Under the pieces are notes generated by a model, which was not told the origin of the DNA, searched no databases, and saw only the letters and a list, made by a program, of their open reading frames with translations. Shown here piece after piece: positions 5,812-6,397 of a stretch of 6,397 nucleotides of DNA. The stretch's first letter is position 1. Each line of letters begins with the position of its first letter. Source of the stretch: Actinomycetota bacterium (GTDB taxonomy: Bacteria > Actinomycetota > Actinomycetes > S36-B12 > UBA10799); contig JAUPKM010000224.1 of the NCBI GenBank assembly GCA_030837445.1, forward strand, positions 1 to 6,397, written 5' to 3'. The position numbers were made by a program, and so were the translations under genes.

Positions 5812-6397
5812 CGAGGGGCCAGCACGTCGCGGCGAACGATGGTCTGATCCCGTCCCGGGCCGACGCCGATGCACGAAACATGTGCGCCGGCCAGCTCTTC
5901 CAGTCGCAAGACATAATCGCGTGCCTTGGCTGGCAGGTCCTCGAAGGCACGGCACGAACTGATGTCCTCCCACCAGCCGGGAAGCTCCTCGTAGACCGGT
6001 TCGGCGCGAGCGATCTCGCTCTGCGTCATCGGCATCTCGTCGGTGCGCTTGCCGTCCACGGTGTAGCCCACGCACACCGGCACGGTCGGCAGGCTGGAGA
6101 GCACATCGAGCTTGGTCAGGAAGTAGTCGGTGATGCCGTTCACCCGGGTCGCATAGCGGGCGATGACGGCGTCGAACCAGCCGCAGCGGCGTCGGCGTCC
6201 GGTGGTCACGCCGATCTCGCCACCGGTCTTGGCCAGGTACTCGCCGTTCTCGTCGAACAGTTCGGTGGGGAACGGACCGGAGCCGACCCGGGTGGTGTAA
6301 GCCTTCAGGATGCCCAGCACCGTGGTGATCCCGGTGGGCCCGACCCCCGATCCCACGGCGGCACCGCCGGCGGTGGGGTTGGACGACGTGACGTAGG
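5808..6397 (-). CDS. purA: Adenylosuccinate synthetase, C-terminal 195 residues (start lies beyond the right edge)
   Basis: PurA joins IMP and aspartate using GTP to make adenylosuccinate, the first committed step from IMP to AMP. The visible part begins YVTSSNPTAGGAAVGSGVGP, which matches the family's conserved T-S-S-N-x-T-A-G-G block. It continues with LGILKAYTTRVGSGPFPTEL, the aspartate-binding loop TTGRRRRCGWFD, the guanine-recognition LTKLDVL and a late G-V-G-P-G-R-D loop. The frame stays open to the window edge, so the methionine-like GTG near 6356 is internal and not the start. The usual length is about 430 residues, so a little under half is present. The gene ends with TGA at 5808-5810, overlapping the next gene's TTG. 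No disruption is seen; it should be a normal housekeeping enzyme. Confidence 0.98.
   Translation of the reverse strand, partial: YVTSSNPTAGGAAVGSGVGPTGITTVLGILKAYTTRVGSGPFPTELFDENGEYLAKTGGEIGVTTGRRRRCGWFDAVIARYATRVNGITDYFLTKLDVLSSLPTVPVCVGYTVDGKRTDEMPMTQSEIARAEPVYEELPGWWEDISSCRAFEDLPAKARDYVLRLEELAGAHVSCIGVGPGRDQTIVRRDVLAPR

Noticed and set aside
4498..5847. Long plus-strand open frame (449 codons) across the membrane protein, thioesterase and purA end
   Set aside because: It is antisense to three well-supported genes. Its translation is rich in His, Gln, Gly, Arg and Asp with no domain or hydrophobic core, as expected for a shadow frame in GC-rich DNA.
5812..6075. Longer thioesterase reading frame starting near 6075
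   Set aside because: The added 88 residues lie inside purA in another frame, are rich in Arg and Gly and unlike any thioesterase N-terminus. The TTG at 5811 or GTG at 5763 fits better.

Overview
This looks like a stretch of a Mycobacterium or Mycolicibacterium chromosome. The DNA is strongly GC-rich, with GTG and TTG starts, tightly packed genes and G/C-ending codons. It carries the end of purA followed by a PaaI-like thioesterase, an order I recall from M. tuberculosis (Rv0357c/Rv0356c). At the left edge is the start of a rhodanese protein that resembles, from memory, the Rv0390 family next to metZ. Genus-level placement is an inference; no database search was possible.

Layout from right to left. 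(1) 6397-4507, minus strand: the last 195 residues of PurA, a hotdog thioesterase whose start overlaps the purA stop by 4 nt, and a six-helix membrane protein 21 nt further on. This is a compact three-gene unit. (2) 4455-4506: a short convergent gap with an imperfect hairpin. (3) 4454-2334, plus strand: a 706-residue MMPL/RND-type exporter. (4) 2269-2333: an AT-rich divergent promoter region. (5) 2268-1, minus strand: a MarR repressor, a 15-bp tandem repeat array, a lone AAA/SMC-like ATPase, a small membrane-anchored protein with an NTF2-like outer domain, and the first 30 codons of a rhodanese protein.

How the parts may work together. The MarR/MMPL pair is a classic divergent repressor-exporter module: MarR probably binds the AT-rich gap and controls both directions, releasing on a small-molecule ligand. 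The ATPase, membrane protein and rhodanese genes follow marR on the same strand. They are separated from one another by exactly 22 nt each, so they probably form one transcription unit, possibly including marR. purA makes adenylosuccinate from IMP in AMP synthesis; its two downstream partners have no evident purine role.

No mobile element, CRISPR array, tRNA or rRNA was seen. No gene-free stretch exceeds 300 bases; the longest gaps are about 50-70 nt. The most unusual element is the tandem repeat between marR and the ATPase gene. Its period preserves the reading frame, each unit repeats the marR stop codon, and its last, shortened unit supplies the probable ribosome binding site of the ATPase gene.
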